From Streptomyces sp. SCL15-4 (GTDB lineage Bacteria > Actinomycetota > Actinomycetes > Streptomycetales > Streptomycetaceae): a DNA stretch of 64,000 nt. The notes beneath the pieces are model-generated. The model had not been told where the DNA came from and made no database searches. It saw only the letters and a program-made list of their open reading frames with translations. Of the stretch, positions 63,342 to 64,000 are shown one piece after another; position 1 is the first letter of the stretch; every line of letters starts with the position of its first letter. A program made the translations under genes and the position numbers. The stretch lies in contig NZ_JAOBTQ010000001.1 in NCBI RefSeq assembly GCF_033366695.1, positions 6,758,001 to 6,822,000 on the forward strand. The letters are read 5' to 3'.

Positions 63342-64000
63342 GTGAGCAGCGAGAACGGGGCGGGCCGGGGTGAGGGGGGCGGCGGGGCCGAAGGGGCGCC
63401 GCCGGAGCAGCTCGCGCTGATCCGGGAGAGTGTGCGCCAGGCCAAGGTGCCGCGGGCCAAGCCGCGGACCTGGCGCGGAGCGGCGCTCGCCCCGGAGCTG
63501 CCCGTCGCACGGGTGCTGGTCGACAAGGGCGTGCTCCACCTCGACCGGTACTTCGACTACGCCGTGCCCGCCGAGCTGGACGCCCAGGCCCAGCCCGGGG
63601 TGCGGGTGCGGGTGCGGTTCGGGGCCGGACGGCACCGGGTGCGCGACGGGCGCCGGGAGGGCGGCGGGCTCATCGACGGCTTCCTGATCGAGCGCCGGGC
63701 GGAGTCCGACTACTCCGGACCGCTGGCCGCGCTCGCCCAGGTCGTCTCGCCCGAACCGGTGCTCGGCGAGGAACTGCTCGGCCTCGCCCGGGCCGTCGCC
63801 GACCGGTACGCCGGCAGCCTCGCCGACGTGCTGCAACTGGCCGTCCCGCCGCGCAACGCCCGCGCCGAGCAGCGGCCCTCTCCCGCCCCGCTGCCTCCGC
63901 CCGAGGCGCCCGGCACCGGTTCCTGGGCCCGGTACGAGCACGGGAGCGCCTTCCTCGACGCGCTGGCCTCCGGCGGAGCGCCCAGAGCCGTGTGGAACGC
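63342..64000 (+). CDS. priA: Primosomal protein N' (PriA), N-terminal part
   Basis: The frame is open from the GTG at 63342 to the end of the window (219 codons plus two bases), so the gene is cut. After a Gly/Glu-rich leader the sequence P-VARVLVDKGVLHLDRYFDYAVPAEL and G-VRVRVRFGAGRHR match the N-terminal 3'-DNA-binding domain of PriA, then L-IDGFLIERR. The position after metK is conserved in Streptomyces. Helicase motifs lie beyond the window, so whether they are intact cannot be seen; actinobacterial PriA proteins often lack them. Confidence 0.85.
   Translation, partial: MSSENGAGRGEGGGGAEGAPPEQLALIRESVRQAKVPRAKPRTWRGAALAPELPVARVLVDKGVLHLDRYFDYAVPAELDAQAQPGVRVRVRFGAGRHRVRDGRREGGGLIDGFLIERRAESDYSGPLAALAQVVSPEPVLGEELLGLARAVADRYAGSLADVLQLAVPPRNARAEQRPSPAPLPPPEAPGTGSWARYEHGSAFLDALASGGAPRAVWN

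Overview
The window is a very GC-rich actinobacterial chromosome segment, almost certainly Streptomyces. Codon third positions are nearly all G or C, GTG and TTG starts are frequent, and the developmental regulator BldD and the nucleoid protein sIHF appear in full-length, near-canonical form. No IS element, prophage, integrase, CRISPR array, rRNA or plasmid function is visible; this is core chromosome, mostly on the + strand. From knowledge of Mycobacterium tuberculosis gene order, several blocks (thrS-HIT-pgsA-acyltransferase-pimA; pdxST-yebC-ruvCAB-yajC-secDF-apt-rel; aro-pepQ-efp-nusB; pyrR-B-C-x-carAB-pyrF-mihF-gmk-rpoZ-dfp-metK) follow an ancient actinobacterial arrangement.

Layout. 0-2 kb: a SRPBCC protein, tRNA-Val(CAC) and a convergent DEDDh exonuclease, then about 570 bp without a gene. 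2-12 kb: thrS, a HIT-family hydrolase, an uncharacterised membrane protein and an EF-G-like GTPase (both on -), then a coupled phosphatidylinositol/PIM operon (PIP synthase, acyltransferase, mannosyltransferase). 12-25 kb: a LemA-like protein, PLP synthase (pdxS, pdxT), yebC, ruvCAB, yajC-secD-secF, apt and a bifunctional (p)ppGpp synthetase/hydrolase. 25-38 kb: a DUF349 coiled-coil protein and a membrane cyclophilin (-), an MBL-fold hydrolase, hisS, a VKOR-like protein, rarA, rpsD with a long structured leader, a divergent NB-ARC/TPR protein without a visible DNA-binding domain, and the alaS operon with ruvX.

38-48 kb: mltG and the shikimate genes (aroE, aroC, aroK, aroB), a proline-rich P-loop protein, an M24-type peptidase relative with altered metal ligands, efp and nusB. 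nusB converges on bldD across a perfect 21-bp bidirectional terminator. 48.9-58.9 kb: the complete de novo UMP operon pyrR-pyrB-pyrC-x-carA-carB-pyrD-pyrF, apparently controlled by a PyrR-binding loop beside the pyrR Shine-Dalgarno. 59-64 kb: sIHF, gmk, rpoZ, coaBC, metK and the start of priA, which runs off the end.

Two regulatory themes recur. Many genes are translationally coupled by ATGA or GTGA overlaps. Several first-in-operon genes have a TANNNT-type -10 hexamer 6-9 nt before the start codon and no Shine-Dalgarno, indicating leaderless mRNAs (HIT, LemA-like, rarA, NB-ARC protein, M24 protein, gmk, probably priA). No clearly new multi-gene system was found. The best leads are the altered M24 protein, the NB-ARC protein without an HTH, the EF-G-like GTPase with a non-canonical G4 motif, the G-rich repeated intergenic block at 11.85-12.28 kb, the structured rpsD and metK leaders, and the unknown membrane protein inside the pyr operon.
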